DNA of 64,000 bases from Pseudomonas jessenii (GTDB lineage: Bacteria > Pseudomonadota > Gammaproteobacteria > Pseudomonadales > Pseudomonadaceae): positions 496,001-560,000 of the forward strand of contig NZ_NIWT01000003.1 of assembly GCF_002236115.1 (NCBI RefSeq). Direction: 5' to 3'. The notes beneath the pieces were generated by a model. The model saw only the letters and a list, made by a program, of their open reading frames with translations. It was not told where the DNA came from and searched no databases. Shown here piece by piece: positions 1 to 11,320 of this stretch; the stretch's first letter is position 1; every line of letters begins with the position of its first letter. The translations under genes were made by a program, and so were the position numbers.

Positions 1-10
1 GAGCACCGAC

Positions 11-2863
11 ATGACCCAGATCAATTTGACTACCGCCAACGAATTCATCGCCCGTCACATCGGCCCGCGCGCCGGTGACGAGCAAGCCATGCTCAACAGC
101 CTCGGTTTCGACTCCCTGGAAGCCCTGAGCGCCAGCGTGATTCCCGACAGCATCAAGGGCACCAGTGTCCTCGGCCTGGAAGATGGCTTGAGCGAAGCCG
201 ATGCCCTGGCCTTGATCAAGTCCATCGCGACTAAAAACCAGCTGTTCAAGACCTACATCGGCCAAGGCTACTACGGCACCCACACGCCGTCGCCGATCCT
301 GCGCAACCTGCTGGAAAACCCGGCCTGGTACACCGCCTACACCCCGTACCAGCCAGAAATTTCCCAAGGCCGTCTCGAAGCGCTGCTGAACTTCCAGACC
401 CTGATCAGCGACCTCACCGGCCTGCCGATCGCCAACGCCTCGCTGCTCGACGAAGCCACCGCCGCTGCCGAAGCCATGACCTTCTGCAAACGCCTGAGCA
501 AGAACAAAGGCAGCCACGCCTTCTTCGCTTCCGTGCATTGCCACCCGCAAACCCTCGACGTACTGCGCACCCGTGCCGAGCCTCTGGGCATCGACGTGGT
601 GGTGGGCGACGAGCGTGAACTGAGCGACGTGACGCCGTTCTTCGGCGCTCTGCTGCAATACCCGGCAAGCAACGGTGACGTGTTCGATTACCGCGAGCTG
701 ACCGAACGCTTCCACGCTGCCAACGCCCTCGTCGCCGTGGCTGCCGATCTGCTGGCCCTGACCGTGCTGACTGCGCCGGGCGAATTCGGCGCCGACGTGG
801 CCATCGGCAGTGCACAGCGCTTCGGCGTGCCGCTGGGCTTCGGTGGCCCACACGCGGCGTACTTCTCCACCAAGGACGCATTTAAGCGTGACATGCCGGG
901 CCGCCTGGTCGGTGTTTCGGTAGACCGCTTCGGCAACCCGGCCCTGCGCCTGGCCATGCAGACCCGCGAGCAACACATCCGTCGCGAGAAAGCCACCAGC
1001 AACATCTGCACCGCACAAGTACTGCTGGCCAACATCGCCAGCATGTACGCCGTGTACCACGGTCCGAAAGGCCTGACGCAAATCGCCAATCGCGTGCATC
1101 ACCTGACTGCAATCCTGGCCAAAGGCTTGAGCGCACTGGGCCTGAGCGTCGAGCAGGCGAGCTTCTTCGACACCCTGACGGTGAAGGCCGGCGCGCAAAC
1201 CGCCGCCCTGCACGACAAGGCACACGCCCAGCGCATCAATCTGCGCGTGGTCGATGGTGAGCGCCTGGGCCTGTCCCTGGACGAAACCACCACTCAGGCC
1301 GACGTTGAAACCCTGTGGAGCCTGCTGTCCGACGGCAAGGCCCTGCCGGACTTCGCCGCCCTCGCCGCCTCGGTGCAGAGCGCCATCCCGGCCACGCTGG
1401 TGCGTCAGTCGCCGATCCTCAGCCACCCGGTGTTCAACCGCTATCACTCGGAAACCGAGCTGATGCGCTACCTGCGCAAACTGGCGGACAAGGACCTGGC
1501 GCTGGACCGCACCATGATCCCGCTGGGTTCGTGCACCATGAAACTCAACGCCGCCAGCGAAATGATCCCGGTGACCTGGGCCGAGTTCGGCGCCCTCCAC
1601 CCGTTCGCCCCGGCCGAGCAAAGCGCTGGCTACCAGCAACTGACCGACGAGCTGGAAGCGATGCTCTGCGCCGCCACCGGTTATGACTCGGTGTCCCTGC
1701 AACCGAACGCCGGCTCCCAGGGTGAATACGCAGGTCTGCTGGCGATCCGTGCCTACCACCAGAGCCGTGGCGAAGACCGTCGCGACATCTGCCTGATCCC
1801 GTCGTCGGCCCACGGCACCAACCCGGCCACCGCACAAATGGCCGGCATGCGCGTGGTCGTCACCGCGTGCGATGCCCGTGGCAACGTCGACATCGAAGAC
1901 CTGCGCGCCAAGGCCATCGAGCACCGCGAACACCTCGCCGCGCTGATGATCACCTACCCGTCGACCCACGGCGTGTTCGAAGAAGGCATCCGCGAAATCT
2001 GCGGCATCATTCATGACAACGGCGGCCAGGTGTACATCGACGGCGCCAACATGAACGCCATGGTCGGCCTTTGTGCCCCGGGCAAGTTCGGCGGCGACGT
2101 TTCGCACCTGAACCTGCACAAGACCTTCTGCATTCCCCACGGTGGTGGCGGCCCGGGCGTCGGCCCGATCGGCGTGAAGTCGCACCTGGCGCCATTCCTG
2201 CCGGGCCACGCACAGATGGAGCGCAAGGAAGGCGCCGTTTGCGCGGCACCGTTCGGCAGCGCGAGCATCCTGCCGATCACCTGGATGTACATTCGTATGA
2301 TGGGTGGCGCGGGCCTCAAGCGTGCTTCGCAGCTGGCGATCCTCAATGCCAACTACATCTCCCGTCGCCTGGAAGAGCACTATCCAGTGCTGTACACCGG
2401 CAGCAACGGCCTGGTGGCGCACGAGTGCATCCTCGACCTGCGTCCACTGAAAGACAGCAGCGGCATCAGCGTCGATGACGTCGCCAAGCGTCTGATCGAC
2501 TTCGGCTTCCACGCCCCGACCATGTCGTTCCCGGTAGCCGGCACGCTGATGATCGAGCCGACCGAAAGCGAATCCAAGGAAGAACTGGACCGCTTCTGCG
2601 ACGCCATGATCCGCATCCGCGAAGAAATCCGCGCAGTGGAAAATGGCACGCTGGACAAGGACGACAACCCGCTGAAAAACGCGCCGCACACCGCCAAGGA
2701 ACTGGTTGGCGAGTGGTCGCACCCGTACAGCCGTGAACAAGCGGTTTACCCGGTTGCGTCGCTGATCGAAGGCAAGTACTGGCCACCGGTCGGTCGCGTC
2801 GACAACGTGTTTGGCGACCGCAACCTGGTCTGCGCCTGCCCGTCGATCGAAAGCTACGCTTAA
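11..2863 (+). CDS. gcvP: Glycine dehydrogenase (decarboxylating), P protein of the glycine cleavage system
   Basis: PLP-dependent P protein that decarboxylates glycine and passes the aminomethyl group to lipoyl-GcvH in the cytoplasm. The 950-residue length is the full homodimeric single-chain form. The N-terminal and C-terminal halves are each aminotransferase-like. The PLP lysine lies in [19 protein letters not shown], with K at about residue 704. The start is the first ATG of the frame, ten bases into the window, so its promoter and upstream partner (gcvH is expected) are outside. It is followed by a strong terminator (2871-2898) and a REPIN, so sdaA and gcvT downstream probably have separate or partly readthrough expression. 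Confidence 0.97.
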   Translation: MTQINLTTANEFIARHIGPRAGDEQAMLNSLGFDSLEALSASVIPDSIKGTSVLGLEDGLSEADALALIKSIATKNQLFKTYIGQGYYGTHTPSPILRNLLENPAWYTAYTPYQPEISQGRLEALLNFQTLISDLTGLPIANASLLDEATAAAEAMTFCKRLSKNKGSHAFFASVHCHPQTLDVLRTRAEPLGIDVVVGDERELSDVTPFFGALLQYPASNGDVFDYRELTERFHAANALVAVAADLLALTVLTAPGEFGADVAIGSAQRFGVPLGFGGPHAAYFSTKDAFKRDMPGRLVGVSVDRFGNPALRLAMQTREQHIRREKATSNICTAQVLLANIASMYAVYHGPKGLTQIANRVHHLTAILAKGLSALGLSVEQASFFDTLTVKAGAQTAALHDKAHAQRINLRVVDGERLGLSLDETTTQADVETLWSLLSDGKALPDFAALAASVQSAIPATLVRQSPILSHPVFNRYHSETELMRYLRKLADKDLALDRTMIPLGSCTMKLNAASEMIPVTWAEFGALHPFAPAEQSAGYQQLTDELEAMLCAATGYDSVSLQPNAGSQGEYAGLLAIRAYHQSRGEDRRDICLIPSSAHGTNPATAQMAGMRVVVTACDARGNVDIEDLRAKAIEHREHLAALMITYPSTHGVFEEGIREICGIIHDNGGQVYIDGANMNAMVGLCAPGKFGGDVSHLNLHKTFCIPHGGGGPGVGPIGVKSHLAPFLPGHAQMERKEGAVCAAPFGSASILPITWMYIRMMGGAGLKRASQLAILNANYISRRLEEHYPVLYTGSNGLVAHECILDLRPLKDSSGISVDDVAKRLIDFGFHAPTMSFPVAGTLMIEPTESESKEELDRFCDAMIRIREEIRAVENGTLDKDDNPLKNAPHTAKELVGEWSHPYSREQAVYPVASLIEGKYWPPVGRVDNVFGDRNLVCACPSIESYA

Positions 2864-2870
2864 ACCAATG

Positions 2871-2898
2871 AGGGGGCGGTTGATCCCGCCCCCTTTTT
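2871..2898 (+). terminator. Rho-independent terminator after gcvP
   Basis: An 8-bp GC-only stem (GGGGGCGG/CCGCCCCC) with a 6-base loop is followed by TTTTT, 8 bases after the gcvP stop codon. Confidence 0.85.
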
Positions 2899-2918
2899 GC
2901 AGGAACACCACAGTCCTC

Positions 2919-3022
2919 TGTGGGAGCGAGCTTGCTCGCGATAGCGGTCTTTCAATCAACATCTCTGGTGAATGTCAGTCCGTCATCGTCGGAACGCCGC
3001 CCGGAGCAAGCTCGCTCCCACA
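2919..3022. repeat. REPIN 1: paired inverted REP elements
   Basis: A forward copy GTGGGAGCGAGCTTGCTCGC is followed about 55 bases later by the reverse copy GCAAGCTCGCTCCCACAG. This is the typical Pseudomonas REPIN, a mobile non-coding hairpin repeat spread by RAYT transposases. It lies between gcvP and sdaA. Confidence 0.9.
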
Positions 3023-3082
3023 GGGATCTGTGCCAAGTCTTATGTTCCGTGAATTCCTATAACAAGAAACCGGAGAACCACC

Positions 3083-4459
<1,377 letters not shown>

Positions 4460-4495
4460 TGCGCGCTCATCTGCACCCTTTTTCAGGAGCTGAAT

Positions 4496-5620
4496 ATGTC
4501 CACCGAACAACTGTTGAAAACTCCGTTGCACGCACTGCACATCGAACTCGGCGCCCGCATGGTGCCCTTCGCCGGCTACGACATGCCCGTGCAGTACCCG
4601 CTGGGCGTGATGAAAGAACACCAGCACACCCGCGACCAGGCGGGGTTGTTCGATGTCTCGCACATGGGCCAGATTCGCCTGACCGGCGCCAATGCCGCCA
4701 AGGCCCTGGAAACCCTGGTGCCTGTGGACATCATCGACCTGCCAGTGGGCATGCAACGCTACGCGATGTTCACCAATGCGACGGGCGGCATCCTCGATGA
4801 CCTGATGGTCGCCAACCTGGGTAATGACGAACTGTTCCTGGTGGTCAACGCCGCCTGCAAGGACCAGGACCTGGCACACCTGCGCAAGCACATTGGCGAC
4901 CAGTGCACGATCGAACCGCTGTTCGAAGAGCGCGCCCTGCTCGCCCTGCAAGGCCCGGCTGCAGTGACCGTGCTTGCACGTCTGGCCCCTGAAGTGGCGA
5001 AGATGACCTTCATGCAGTTCGCCCGCGTGAAGCTGCTGGGCGTGGACTGCTTTGTCAGCCGTTCGGGTTACACCGGTGAAGACGGTTTCGAAATTTCCGT
5101 ACCCGCCACCAACGCCGAAGCCCTGGCTCGCGCCCTGCTCGCTGAAGCCGAAGTGGCCGCCATCGGCCTGGGCGCCCGCGACTCCCTGCGCCTGGAAGCG
5201 GGTTTGTGCCTGTACGGCCACGACATGAACACCGACACCACCCCGATCGAAGCGAGCCTGCTGTGGGCGATCTCCAAGCCACGTCGCGCTGATGGCGCAC
5301 GGGCCGGCGGCTTCCCTGGCGCCGAAAGCGTATTCGCCCAGCAACAGGCAGGCGTGAGCCGCAAACGTGTAGGTCTGCTACCACAGGAACGTACACCCGT
5401 GCGCGAAGGCGCCGAGATCGTCAACGAAGCCGGCGACATCATCGGCAGCGTCTGCAGCGGTGGTTTCGGGCCAACCCTGGGCGGCCCGCTAGCCATGGGT
5501 TACGTCGACAGCGCTTACATCGCACTGGACACACCGGTCTGGGCGATCGTTCGTGGGAAAAAGGTGCCTTTGCTTGTAAGCAAAATGCCATTTGTTCCAC
5601 AACGCTACTATCGCGGCTGA
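4496..5620 (+). CDS. gcvT: Aminomethyltransferase, T protein of the glycine cleavage system
   Basis: Transfers the methylene unit from aminomethyl-lipoyl-GcvH to tetrahydrofolate and releases ammonia. The 374-residue length is normal. The N-terminus ([20 protein letters not shown]), the folate-binding region around FDVSHMGQ and the [14 protein letters not shown] segment are all present. An AGGAG ribosome-binding site lies 6-7 bases before ATG. It starts 36 bases after sdaA, so the two are probably co-transcribed. No terminator with a clear U-tract follows directly, but a 12-bp hairpin begins 21 bases after the stop codon. Confidence 0.96.
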   Translation: MSTEQLLKTPLHALHIELGARMVPFAGYDMPVQYPLGVMKEHQHTRDQAGLFDVSHMGQIRLTGANAAKALETLVPVDIIDLPVGMQRYAMFTNATGGILDDLMVANLGNDELFLVVNAACKDQDLAHLRKHIGDQCTIEPLFEERALLALQGPAAVTVLARLAPEVAKMTFMQFARVKLLGVDCFVSRSGYTGEDGFEISVPATNAEALARALLAEAEVAAIGLGARDSLRLEAGLCLYGHDMNTDTTPIEASLLWAISKPRRADGARAGGFPGAESVFAQQQAGVSRKRVGLLPQERTPVREGAEIVNEAGDIIGSVCSGGFGPTLGGPLAMGYVDSAYIALDTPVWAIVRGKKVPLLVSKMPFVPQRYYRG

Positions 5621-6022
5621 TTGAATGTTCCTATAAGTAACGCGGTTGCGTTAACGGTGCACTAATGTGTAACGCAACCGCCATAAAATAGTGCATTGTT
5701 TGGCTATAAGCTTCGATTATGAACTTTGCTTATAACGATCGAAAACAATTGAACAAGGTTAGTGAATAAGGCCCCACTAGTGGACTTACTTTGCCATCAA
5801 CCTGAGGAAATACGGGGCCTACACGGGGCTTGTTTTTTCTCCCGTAGTTGGCGTAGAGTTTGTTCACTGTGTTTGCATGGGTCGCTTGGAATCGTGACCT
5901 GGGCAGTAGCCTACAAGTTAGCTACATCCCGTTCGACGTCTTCTTACTCTCCTGCAACCAGCCCCAGTACTCTTTCATGAGAAGGAGACTGTCATTAATT
6001 TTTGCGTCAAAGGAAATAAGAA
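5621..6022 (+). promoter_or_regulatory. Intergenic region and probable long structured leader of the cold-shock gene
   Basis: 402 bases without a convincing gene. A perfect 12-bp inverted repeat (GCGGTTGCGTTA at 5642-5653, TAACGCAACCGC at 5670-5681) is followed by TGCACTA/TAGTGCA (5658/5690), which would pair in competition with it. A second AGGCCCC/GGGGCCT pair (5769/5815) precedes a T-rich run near 5831. The last part (about 5955-6022) has purine-rich AGAAGGAGAC and AAAGGAAATAAG before the csp start. Cold-shock genes commonly have long regulatory 5' leaders, so part of this is probably transcribed leader. That is inference, and no promoter was fixed. Confidence 0.5.
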
Positions 6023-6235
6023 ATGTCCCAACGTCAGAGCGGTACCGTCAAGTGGTTTAACGACGAGAAAGGTTTTGGTTTTATCACTCCTGAAAGCGGT
6101 CCGGATCTGTTCGTGCATTTCCGCGCCATCCAGGGCAACGGCTTCAAGAGCCTGAAAGAAGGCCAGAAAGTGACTTTCATCGCCGTGCAGGGCCAGAAAG
6201 GCATGCAGGCTGACGAAGTACAAGCAGAAGCCTAA
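6023..6235 (+). CDS. Cold-shock protein, CspA family
   Basis: A 70-residue single cold-shock domain that binds single-stranded RNA and DNA and melts RNA secondary structure. Both nucleic-acid motifs are present: RNP1 as KGFGFITP and RNP2 as LFVHFRAI, inside the usual [16 protein letters not shown]-terminus. AAAGGAAATAAGAA upstream gives the ribosome-binding site. It is a monocistronic unit with a long leader before and a strong terminator after it. Pseudomonas has several such paralogues, and I cannot say which one this is. Confidence 0.95.
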
Positions 6236-6247
6236 TCTTCTGTAACG

Positions 6248-6283
6248 AAAAAGCCCCTGATGCTGACATCAGGGGCTTTTTTG
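6248..6283 (+). terminator. Rho-independent terminator after the cold-shock gene
   Basis: A stem of about 15 bp (AAAAAGCCCCTGATG/CATCAGGGGCTTTTT) with a CTGA loop ends in a T run, just after the csp stop codon. Confidence 0.92.
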
Positions 6284-6329
6284 TGCGCGTAAATCCGTAA
6301 AATGGCTTCTTTTTCGCCGAGAGCCTGCC

Positions 6330-6818
6330 ATGTCGAAACACCTGCTTACCCCCCAGGGCGACTTTCCTGCCGCTGGCCTGGGTCGTCGCCTGGCAGCCAT
6401 GTTCTATGATTTCCTGCTGTGCACCGCCCTGCTGATCGTCACCAGCGGCATCTACAAGATGATCCAGATGGCGATCATCGGCGAAGAAAGGATGCGCACC
6501 CTTACCGAAGCCGGGGCGCTGGACGGCGATCCCCTGCTCTCCACGGTCCTGCTGTTCGTACTGTTCGGCTTCTTCGCCAAATTCTGGACCTGGTCCGGTC
6601 AGACCCTGGGCATGCAGGTCTGGTGCATCCGCGTGCAGAATGCCGATGGCTCGTCCATCAGCCTGTGGCAGGCGCTGCTGCGCTTTGTGGTGTCGATTGC
6701 TTCGTTGCTGTGTGTTGGCCTGGGATTCTTCTGGTCGCTGTTCGACAAACAGAAACGCAGCTGGCATGACATCTACTCCAATACCGAACTGGTGCGGATT
6801 CCGAAGAAGACCAAATAA
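6330..6818 (+). CDS. RDD family membrane protein
   Basis: 162 residues with three hydrophobic segments (about 25-45, 68-88 and 110-135). The RDD-family start is recognisable in AGLGRRLAAMFYDFLL, followed by SGQTLGMQVWCIRV and the conserved end (KQKRSWHDIYSNTELV). RDD proteins are small inner-membrane proteins, some linked to ion or solute transport, and the role of this one is unknown. It is alone between the csp terminator and a REPIN. A second, larger RDD protein lies at 47742. Confidence 0.85.
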   Translation: MSKHLLTPQGDFPAAGLGRRLAAMFYDFLLCTALLIVTSGIYKMIQMAIIGEERMRTLTEAGALDGDPLLSTVLLFVLFGFFAKFWTWSGQTLGMQVWCIRVQNADGSSISLWQALLRFVVSIASLLCVGLGFFWSLFDKQKRSWHDIYSNTELVRIPKKTK

Positions 6819-6838
6819 TTTCCCGACGCAGAAACCAC

Positions 6839-6929
6839 TGTGGGAGCGAGCTTGCTCGCGATGGCGTGGTGTCAGTCAACTTCAATGGTGACTGATACAC
6901 CGCTATCGCGAGCAAGCTCGCTCCCACAG
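6839..6929. repeat. REPIN 2
   Basis: A forward GTGGGAGCGAGCTTGCTCGC copy and a reverse copy about 50 bases later, between the convergent RDD gene and nadA. Confidence 0.9.
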
Positions 6930-6954
6930 TTTTTTTGGGCCTGGTTGAAAGATC

Positions 6955-8013
6955 TCAGGCGTTACCGGCCAGCTTCATCCGCGCCGCCTGGGTGAAATCG
7001 AGCATGCGCTTGAGCGGCCGGATCGCCTGCGGGATCAGTGCCGGATCGACAAAGATCTCGTTCGCCCCTTCCTTCAACGCCTTGAGCGTGCGCTCAAGGG
7101 TGTTCATGGCCATCCACGGGCAATGTGCACAACTGCGGCACGCCGCGCCGTTACCCGCCGTTGGGGCTTCGATAAAGACCTTGTCCGGGCACAACTGCTG
7201 CATCTTGTAGAAAATGCCGCGGTCGGTCGCAACGATCAGCGTCTTGTTCGGCAGGCTCTGTGCCGCCGCGATCAACTGACTGGTGGAGCCCACGGCGTCC
7301 GCCAGCTCGATCACCGAGGTCGGCGACTCCGGGTGCACCAGAATCGCCGCATCCGGATACAGCGCCTTCATGTCTTCAAGCTGCTTGGACTTGAACTCTT
7401 CGTGAACGATGCAGGCACCGTCCCACAGCAGCATGTCGGCACCGGTCTGGCGCTGGATGTAGGTCCCCAGGTGCTTGTCCGGGCCCCAGATGATGGTCTC
7501 GCCGTTGTCCATCAGGCTTTCGACGATCTCCAGTGCACAGCTTGAAGTCACCACCCAATCCGCTCGGGCTTTTACCGCAGCCGAAGTGTTGGCGTACACC
7601 ACCACCGTGCGCTCCGGGTGCTGATCGCAGAACGCGGAAAACTCGTCCACAGGGCAACCCAGGTCGAGCGAACAGGTCGCTTCGAGCGTAGGCATCAGCA
7701 CGCGTTTTTCCGGGTTGAGGATCTTGGCAGTCTCACCCATGAACTTCACGCCGGCGACGACCACGGTCTTGGCCGGATGGGCGTTGCCGAAACGGGCCAT
7801 TTCCAGCGAGTCGGAAACACAACCGCCCGTCTCTTCGGCCAGCGCCTGAATGACAGGGTCACAATAGAAGTGGGCCACCAGCACCGCGTCCTGAGCCTTG
7901 AGCTCGGCAGCGATGGCAGCACGGTAATAAGCCTCTTCATCGGCAGTCAGCGGCTTGGGCCGTTTGGCGTCGAGGTGGGCTTGAACCAGAAGGCGTTCGG
8001 AAATTTGCGTCAT
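6955..8013 (-). CDS. nadA: Quinolinate synthase
   Basis: A [4Fe-4S] enzyme that condenses iminoaspartate with dihydroxyacetone phosphate to quinolinate in de novo NAD synthesis. The chosen start, [13 protein letters not shown], gives 352 residues, the usual proteobacterial length. A longer in-frame extension of 33 residues has no family support. Cluster cysteines are expected in [22 protein letters not shown] and CRSCAHCPW, all present. It stands alone on the minus strand, with the tRNA-Lys unit behind it. Confidence 0.95.
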   Translation of the reverse strand: MTQISERLLVQAHLDAKRPKPLTADEEAYYRAAIAAELKAQDAVLVAHFYCDPVIQALAEETGGCVSDSLEMARFGNAHPAKTVVVAGVKFMGETAKILNPEKRVLMPTLEATCSLDLGCPVDEFSAFCDQHPERTVVVYANTSAAVKARADWVVTSSCALEIVESLMDNGETIIWGPDKHLGTYIQRQTGADMLLWDGACIVHEEFKSKQLEDMKALYPDAAILVHPESPTSVIELADAVGSTSQLIAAAQSLPNKTLIVATDRGIFYKMQQLCPDKVFIEAPTAGNGAACRSCAHCPWMAMNTLERTLKALKEGANEIFVDPALIPQAIRPLKRMLDFTQAARMKLAGNA

Positions 8014-8222
8014 GTTCGCAAGACCTGCAGGCGCATTCGCGCGAAAGTCGAGTATACACCCGGCTCCGGACCCTACGGGGTACCGCCGGGAAAGTGAGTA
8101 TTCATCAGGCACGGACAGCGTTGAAGCTGCGCAAGGCTACAGAATATCCGATGGATGCAAAAGGTGATTCTGATCTGCGTCATGGGCAGCAGCCCGCAAC
8201 GAGGCGGACCTGAATCGCGGGC

Positions 8223-8270
8223 AAAAAAAAACCCGGAAATCCTCACTTGCGTGGGCCTTCCGGATTTTCT
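8223..8270 (-). terminator. Terminator of the tRNA-Lys transcript
   Basis: On the minus strand, a CCGGAA/TTCCGG stem is followed by a GG and an eight-base T run (8223-8230), directly downstream of the tRNA gene. Confidence 0.75.
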
Positions 8271-8283
8271 AAACCGCCAAAAA

Positions 8284-8359
8284 TGGTGGGTCGTGTGGGA
8301 TTCGAACCTACGACCAATTGGTTAAAAGCCAACTGCTCTACCAACTGAGCTAACGACCC
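8284..8359 (-). tRNA. tRNA-Lys (anticodon TTT)
   Basis: 76 bases including an encoded CCA. The acceptor stem is GGGTCGT/ACGACCC, the D arm contains AGCTCAGTTGGTAGAGC, the anticodon loop is CTTTTAA, and the T arm is GTAGGTTCGAATCCTAC. It lies between queC and nadA. The equivalent tRNA-Lys gene of P. aeruginosa is a known integration site for large islands. None is inserted here. Confidence 0.97.
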
Positions 8360-8422
8360 GCTGTGTGGTGGCGCGTATAATACTGATTTTTAAGGACTAT
8401 TCAACACCTATTTTGAAATAAA

Positions 8423-9115
8423 TCAAAAATAAGGGGTTGGATCGCTGATTCCGGCCGCTGCAAAGCCTTCCGCACGCAGTCGGCAGCTGTCGCACTTGCC
8501 GCACGCACGGCCTTCATCGTCGGCCTGATAGCAGGAAACGGTCAGCCCGTAGTTCACGCCAAGCTTCACGCCCGCCTGGACGATTTGCGCCTTGCTGAGG
8601 TTTTGCAGCGGTGCCTGAATACGGAAGCCATTGCCTTCAACGCCGGCTTTGGTTGCCAGGTTGGCCATGCGCTCGAACGACTCGATGAACTCGGGACGGC
8701 AGTCCGGGTAACCGGAGTAATCCACGGCGTTGACGCCGATGAAGATGTCCCGTGCGCCGAGTACTTCTGCCCAGCCCAGGGCCAGGGACAGGAACACCGT
8801 GTTACGCGCAGGCACGTAAGTCACGGGAATGCCTTCACCGAGCTCCTCTGGAATATCGATACTGCTGTCGGTCAGGGCCGAGCCGCCCATGCCGTTCAGG
8901 TTCAGGCCGATCACCTTGTGCTCGACCACACCCAGGTCCCGCGCCACACGCTCGGCGGCGTACAGTTCGGCGTGAGAGCGCTGGCCGTAGTCGAAGCTCA
9001 TGGTGTAGCAGCTGTAGCCTTCGGCGCGCGCCATGGCCACGACGGTCGCCGAGTCCAGGCCACCGGACAGCAGGATGACCGCACGTTTTTCAGCAGTATT
9101 GAGTTGTTCAGTCAT
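8423..9115 (-). CDS. queC: 7-cyano-7-deazaguanine synthase
   Basis: An ATP-dependent, zinc-containing enzyme that makes preQ0 from 7-carboxy-7-deazaguanine in queuosine biosynthesis. 230 residues from [13 protein letters not shown]. The PP-loop is [11 protein letters not shown]. The C-terminal zinc site is C-x8-CGKCDSC (from [17 protein letters not shown]). The longest open frame begins 46 codons earlier but would read into queE. Its start lies one base from the queE stop codon, so the two form a tight operon making consecutive intermediates. Confidence 0.95.
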   Translation of the reverse strand: MTEQLNTAEKRAVILLSGGLDSATVVAMARAEGYSCYTMSFDYGQRSHAELYAAERVARDLGVVEHKVIGLNLNGMGGSALTDSSIDIPEELGEGIPVTYVPARNTVFLSLALGWAEVLGARDIFIGVNAVDYSGYPDCRPEFIESFERMANLATKAGVEGNGFRIQAPLQNLSKAQIVQAGVKLGVNYGLTVSCYQADDEGRACGKCDSCRLRAEGFAAAGISDPTPYF

Positions 9116-9116
9116 T

Positions 9117-9764
9117 TCAGCGCCCCGGCTCGTCATTCCATAGATATTTATGCAGCTGCAATTGCAAACGCACTGGCAGGTTGTCTGCCACCACCCAGTC
9201 CGCCAGATCCCGGGCATTGAGATCATGGTGACTTGGCGAGAACAGGACTTCACCGGCGCGCTGGTCCAGACCGTACTGGATCAGCTTGGAAACAGACCAG
9301 TCATAGTCCTCTCGCGAGCAGATGACAAACTTCACCTGATCGTTGGGCGTGAGCAGCTCGATGTTTTCGTAGCGGTTGCGGTGTGCTTCCTTCGAACCCG
9401 GGGTTTTCAGGTCGACAACGCGACTGACCCGGGAATCTACTGCCGAGATATCGATGGAGCCACTGGTTTCCAGCGACACTTCGTAACCGGCGTCACACAA
9501 GCGCTTGAGCAAGGGAATGGCGTTGGGCTGTGCCAGGGGCTCGCCGCCCGTGACGCAGACATAACGCGGGCGAAACCCTGCGACCTGCTCGAGGATGTCG
9601 TCGAGCGTGCGAATGGTCCCGCCGGTGAACGCGTAGGCGCTGTCGCAGTATTGGCAACGCAAAGGGCAACCGGTCAGACGCACAAAAACAGTGGGCAGGC
9701 CGGCAGTCCGCGTTTCACCCTGCAACGAGTAGAAAACTTCGGTGATTCTCAATGTGTCTTGCAT
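9117..9764 (-). CDS. queE: 7-carboxy-7-deazaguanine synthase, radical SAM
   Basis: A radical SAM enzyme that rearranges 6-carboxytetrahydropterin to 7-carboxy-7-deazaguanine. 215 residues from [17 protein letters not shown]. The CxxxCxxC cluster motif is in [13 protein letters not shown], followed by [13 protein letters not shown] three codons earlier is an alternative start. It lies upstream of queC in the same transcript and is separated from the tol-pal operon by that operon's terminator. Confidence 0.94.
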   Translation of the reverse strand: MQDTLRITEVFYSLQGETRTAGLPTVFVRLTGCPLRCQYCDSAYAFTGGTIRTLDDILEQVAGFRPRYVCVTGGEPLAQPNAIPLLKRLCDAGYEVSLETSGSIDISAVDSRVSRVVDLKTPGSKEAHRNRYENIELLTPNDQVKFVICSREDYDWSVSKLIQYGLDQRAGEVLFSPSHHDLNARDLADWVVADNLPVRLQLQLHKYLWNDEPGR

Positions 9765-9881
9765 AGTCGCCACGGGCGTAACAGCTAAACAGGCTGTCCG
9801 CCTCCGTCAGGCACTTGAAGGAACCCCGGCAAAGCGCAGGCCCCCAAAAGCGTGTTTCATAAAAAGGGCGTGAATTCTAAC

Positions 9882-9912
9882 GAAAAAACCCGCGACAAGC
9901 GCGGGTTTCTTT
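9882..9912 (-). terminator. Terminator of the tol-pal-cpoB operon
   Basis: On the minus strand, AAACCCGCG/CGCGGGTTT with a short loop is followed by TTTTTT. It lies about 20 bases after the cpoB stop codon. Confidence 0.88.
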
Positions 9913-9930
9913 GAAACGGGTCAAGCAGGC

Positions 9931-10764
9931 TTACATTTTTTGCAGATCGCGCTGGGCCAACTGAGCGGCGGAAGTGCCCGGATATTGGGAAACCACCTGC
10001 TGCAGAATGCCTTTGACTCGGTCGGTATGCCCCAAGCGACGCTCTACATCAGCGAGCTTGTACAGCGAGTCCGGCACTTTGGCGTGCTTGGGATACAACT
10101 GCGAAACCTTGGCAAATGCCTGACCTGCGCCTTGCAGATCGCCTTTGGCCAGGTTCACTTCGCCCAACCAGTATTGGGCGTTGCCCGCGTACTGGCTGTT
10201 CGGGTACTTGCGCAGGAATGCGGCAAAAGCCTGACTGGCCTTGTCGAAATCCTTGGCTTTGATCAGGTCGAAGGCAGCATCGTAGTAGAGCTTTTCCTTC
10301 GCCGGATCCGCCGGTTCGCTACCTGCGGCCGGTGCCTGGGCGGCAGCTGCCCCTGCACCTGCTGCTGCACCGGGGGCGTTCAAATCGCCACCGGTGGAAG
10401 AATTTTCAGGAGTCGCGGCTGGTGCAACGCCGGTTCCAATGCGCCGATCAAGATCCTGATATCGCTCCAGGTTTTCCTGCTTCATGCGCGCTACATCATT
10501 TTGCAGAACTTCAATCGCACCTTGCTGGCGCTCGATCTGTTGCTGCATTGATTGCAGTTGGTTGAACAGCTCGCCCTGTGCCGAGACAGGGGCCGAAACC
10601 CCTCCCCCGGCATAGGCGCCGTTCGTACCGTAACCTGCAGGCGGATAACTGCTCCCGCTATTGTTATAGCCGGAGTCGTTATCGACCACAGGAACCGCAG
10701 CCCACACCGCAAGCGGCGCGAGGCTGAGAGCCAGAACAGTTACAGCACGACGGCACGTTCGCAT
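9931..10764 (-). CDS. cpoB: Cell division coordinator CpoB (YbgF), Tol-Pal accessory protein
   Basis: A periplasmic TPR protein that links Tol-Pal constriction to peptidoglycan synthesis. 277 residues: an N-terminal signal peptide (about 1-22, ending AVWA), then a coiled coil (about 65-110, QLQSMQQQIERQQG onward) that trimerises in the family, an Ala/Pro-rich linker (about 120-155), and C-terminal TPRs (about 158-275, including KYPNSQYAGNAQYWLGE). It starts 6 bases after pal, as the last gene of the operon. Confidence 0.93.
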   Translation of the reverse strand: MRTCRRAVTVLALSLAPLAVWAAVPVVDNDSGYNNSGSSYPPAGYGTNGAYAGGGVSAPVSAQGELFNQLQSMQQQIERQQGAIEVLQNDVARMKQENLERYQDLDRRIGTGVAPAATPENSSTGGDLNAPGAAAGAGAAAAQAPAAGSEPADPAKEKLYYDAAFDLIKAKDFDKASQAFAAFLRKYPNSQYAGNAQYWLGEVNLAKGDLQGAGQAFAKVSQLYPKHAKVPDSLYKLADVERRLGHTDRVKGILQQVVSQYPGTSAAQLAQRDLQKM

Positions 10765-10770
10765 GACGAA

Positions 10771-11268
10771 TTACTTACGCAGTTCGACGCGACGGTTTTG
10801 AGCCCAGGACTGCTCGTCGTTGCCGGTAGCAACTGGACGCTCTTCGCCGTAGGAAACCAGTTCCAGCTGAGCTGGGGAAACACCTTGCAGTACCAGGTAG
10901 CGCTGAACGGCTTTCGCACGACGCTCGCCCAGTGCCATGTTGTACTCACGAGTACCACGTTCGTCGGTGTTGCCTTCCAGAACAACGCGAGCGCCGTTTG
11001 CTTTCAGGTCTTTGGCGTGAACGTCCAGAGCGCGCATGGCTTCTGGCTTCAGGTCCGAGCTGTCGTATTCGAAGTAGAAAGTGGTGATAGCGCGCAGAGC
11101 AGCTTCTTCGCTCAGGGAGCCGTCAACTGCACCAGTGTTTGCGCCGTAACCAGCGTTTGGATCTACCGCGCCTTCACCGGCATTGTCGCCGCCTTTGGAC
11201 GAGCAACCTACAGCTACAGCCATGGCCAGTGCCAGCGCAGCAAATTTACCAAACTTCAGCATTTCCAT
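10771..11268 (-). CDS. pal: Peptidoglycan-associated lipoprotein Pal (OprL)
   Basis: An outer-membrane lipoprotein that binds peptidoglycan and TolB. 165 residues. The signal peptide ends in a lipobox with Cys22 (AVGC-SS). The C-terminal OmpA-like domain carries the peptidoglycan-binding [19 protein letters not shown] segment. AGGAG lies 8 bases before the chosen ATG, and another ATG follows two codons later. The 52-base gap to tolB is the largest inside the operon. Confidence 0.96.
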   Translation of the reverse strand: MEMLKFGKFAALALAMAVAVGCSSKGGDNAGEGAVDPNAGYGANTGAVDGSLSEEAALRAITTFYFEYDSSDLKPEAMRALDVHAKDLKANGARVVLEGNTDERGTREYNMALGERRAKAVQRYLVLQGVSPAQLELVSYGEERPVATGNDEQSWAQNRRVELRK

Positions 11269-11320
11269 CGTGAAACTCCTAATGAACCCCAGTGTGTTAA
11301 GTACAACGTATAGCGCCGCG

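Noticed and set aside
5762-5980. A possible 72-residue gene in the cold-shock leader
   Set aside because: Cysteine- and serine-rich random-looking sequence, and it lies in structured leader DNA.
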